In this document: positions 6,201 through 6,595 of the stretch, one piece after another
How the letters are laid out: the number at the start of each line of letters is the position of its first letter
Numbering within the stretch: position 1 is the first letter of the stretch
Program-made: the position numbers and the translations under genes
Assembly (NCBI GenBank): GCA_025800435.1
Contig: JAOXRV010000193.1
Coordinates: 1 to 6,595 of the forward strand
Reading direction: 5' to 3'
Source of the DNA: Cellvibrionaceae bacterium
GTDB lineage: Bacteria > Pseudomonadota > Gammaproteobacteria > Pseudomonadales > Cellvibrionaceae
DNA length: 6,595 bases
Notes under the pieces: generated by a model
Database searches by the model: none
What the model was told of the DNA's origin: nothing
What the model saw: the letters and a program-made list of their open reading frames with translations, nothing else

Positions 6201-6595
6201 CTTGGTATTGGCTGCCACCGGCTGTGCGGCGGCTGCACTCGGCGCCGCCGCAGCGCTGGCGGGGTTGTCACCGACGACTGGGCTGGCTTCGCGCTCGACG
6301 GCGCTCGGCGGCACCGGCTCGGGGCTGCCGACTACCTCAACTCGGTAGGCAAAATACATCTCGCCCTGGGGGGTGACGGCTTTGATCGCAACCGTGGTGT
6401 CGCCGTCCGTCAGCGGCTGCTCGATATCAATCGACCAGTGGCCGCGATCATCGGCTTGGGTTTGGTAGGTTTGGCCCTGTATGGTGATAGTGACCGTGCT
6501 GTCGGCGATGATATGGCCGCTGACCTGTGCTTGACTGCCATCGAGTTTGCCAGCGTCAAAAATATAAACGTTTGAGGGCAAAACAACCGGCTCTA
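3285..6595 (-). CDS. Large modular Ig-like repeat surface or secreted protein (5' partial)
   Basis: The frame is still open at the right edge. The first possible start in view is a TTG at 6579-6581 with no convincing Shine-Dalgarno, so the true start probably lies outside. Counting from that TTG the protein is 1098 residues. In order: an Ig-like domain (about 17-84); a Pro/Ala-rich linker (87-130); two similar Ig-like domains (135-229, 235-332), each with DNVG, DD and EPG landmarks; a cadherin-like domain (334-425, PPVAVADSF, LANDYDPDGD); a third Ig-like domain (427-525); a further beta-rich segment (526-630) ending DVAGNN; seven tandem repeats (631-1010); and an acidic tail (1011-1098) with LDDLL motifs ending YMLP. 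There is no cysteine and the protein is strongly acidic, as in large exported adhesins. No RTX nonapeptides, membrane segment or sortase signal were seen. A type I secretion substrate or adhesin is the best guess; the specific function is not recognised. It is convergent to fleR. Confidence 0.85.
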   Translation of the reverse strand, partial: EPVVLPSNVYIFDAGKLDGSQAQVSGHIIADSTVTITIQGQTYQTQADDRGHWSIDIEQPLTDGDTTVAIKAVTPQGEMYFAYRVEVVGSPEPVPPSAVEREASPVVGDNPASAAAAPSAAAAQPVAANTKLAPGVIDSIEDNVGNYQGELASGDHTDDDIPALTGKVEPGYSVLIYDNGVFLQEVFSNFNDGSWRFSPTTALPEGEHSFTIEVRDLDGNTSARSEPYTITVDRSIAPPSIDHAIDNVGAQTGQLNSGALSDDTSPTLEGQAEPGATVEIFINGQSQATVVADDTGRWQFTPATELADGDYEFSARQTDLAVNNSGPSDIFRLTIDGNKPPVAVADSFQVTGPSDLQVLANDYDPDGDAVSISRLASQAQHGTVSINADGSLRYTPNPGSGQVTDRFSYEISDGNGATAIAEVVVEYLPPLIKPTIDLVDSSDSGWYNDDNLTNDTTPTFSGTASPNSTVDLYQDQVRVGSGVADASGNWTITTDRAINIDGRYNFSARSSLPNSAESASSEPLAVTIDTVVEANVRFPWLQSMGGNFGTARDVRFELSTNELVSYDIRDVAFHFNGRVWKNPGQSITATGQASTNTTIQASYSNYSHGWFTFGVKLQDVAGNNKAYNLREVIVDPIAALEDGGYIVTYLQLSNTEENGFDIMSQRYDINGDKVGGATLVNSTLHNDQTDTDVTGLTDGGYVITWQSDEQDGDDFGIYSQRYDVDGNKVGAETQVNTESNAGQLKPQITSLDDGGYAVVWISEGQDGSGDGIYMRIYNADGSPRTTEMRVNDEMANDQTAPTITTMSNGDMVIAWEGTNSAGELDLYAKVITANGEMLQAALAIDTSAGDQSQAHVTALAGGGFALSWMSSDSQGYLNIMAQTFDASGAPTAEPMVINKDALTGPAKPEIAGLEDGSLVIAWTGLEIDSPDMLNVYMSKYDANGQAIFEEQLVTNGDSMQAEPHLVGLKDGGYLLTWSETHLDSGDAKVWGQRFDANDQGGAAFEVGTVVHGEPNPAAVPPQADDSVEAGEDILLLDDLLTDLGSLDDLLFNLPKPAQASSGETSSSDTHPAFDIAWGDMSWDGLLDNFNWQQLDNIAYMLP
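3552..4691 (-). repeat. Seven tandem protein repeats of about 52-56 residues (possible beta-propeller)
   Basis: Within the large protein, residues 631-1010 consist of seven diverged copies beginning near residues 631, 688, 742, 797, 850, 904 and 959. Each follows the pattern L-x-DGGY-hhhhW, a variable acidic loop, then a segment like IYSQRYDxDGxxxG, and a polar stretch ending near Q. Copies 1-3 and 7 keep DGGY best; copy 4 has NGDM, copy 5 GGGF and copy 6 DGSL. Alternating beta-like strands and exactly seven copies suggest a seven-bladed propeller; this fold is inferred, not shown. The copies differ enough that the DNA is not an exact tandem repeat. Confidence 0.7.

Noticed and set aside
5643..6575. 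Long + strand reading frames (5643-6104 and 6126-6575) opposite the large gene
   Set aside because: They are antisense shadows of a GC-rich, Ig-repeat coding frame; their translations are Gly/Ala-rich low complexity without domains, whereas the - strand frame has clear domains throughout.
1..6595. CRISPR array, tRNA, rRNA, integrase or defence system
   Set aside because: No regularly spaced identical DNA repeats, no tRNA-like cloverleaf noticed, and no recombinase or nuclease motifs; all long frames are accounted for by flagellar regulators and the surface protein.

Overview
The window comes from the chromosome of a polar-flagellated gammaproteobacterium, most likely a marine member of the Pseudomonadales/Cellvibrionales or a relative. 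The main reasons are the gene order fleQ-fleS-fleR (flrA-flrB-flrC in Vibrio naming), moderate GC content, and a large acidic Ig-repeat surface protein of the kind common in marine bacteria. The assignment rests on protein motifs and gene order read by eye, not on a database search.

Left part (1-3158, + strand): the window opens inside the last 70 codons of the sigma-54 activator FleQ/FlrA. It continues through a 281-bp intergenic region into a two-gene operon. The first gene is the soluble PAS-containing sensor kinase FleS/FlrB. The second is its partner, the sigma-54-dependent response regulator FleR/FlrC. The intergenic region holds a long near-perfect inverted repeat (30-bp arms, 49-bp spacer), a textbook -24/-12 promoter, and, just downstream of the predicted transcription start, an 8+8-bp palindrome containing GTC-N8-GAC, the outline of a FleQ box. 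The layout matches the known flagellar cascade: FleQ with RpoN turns on fleSR, and FleS-phosphorylated FleR with RpoN then turns on hook, basal-body and other later flagellar genes.

Middle (3159-3284): two consecutive stem-loops separate the convergent genes. One is an imperfect hairpin without a T-tract. The other is a clean, possibly bidirectional, rho-independent terminator.

Right part (3285-6595, - strand): one very long reading frame runs off the right edge, so its N-terminus is not in the window. It encodes at least 1098 residues, has no cysteine, and is modular: several bacterial Ig-like domains, one cadherin-like domain, seven tandem repeats of about 52-56 residues that could fold as a beta-propeller, and an acidic leucine-rich C-terminal tail. 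It looks like a secreted or cell-surface protein, plausibly a type I secretion substrate, of unknown specific function. It lies where the fliE operon follows fleR in Pseudomonas-type clusters, so the canonical flagellar gene order is interrupted here.
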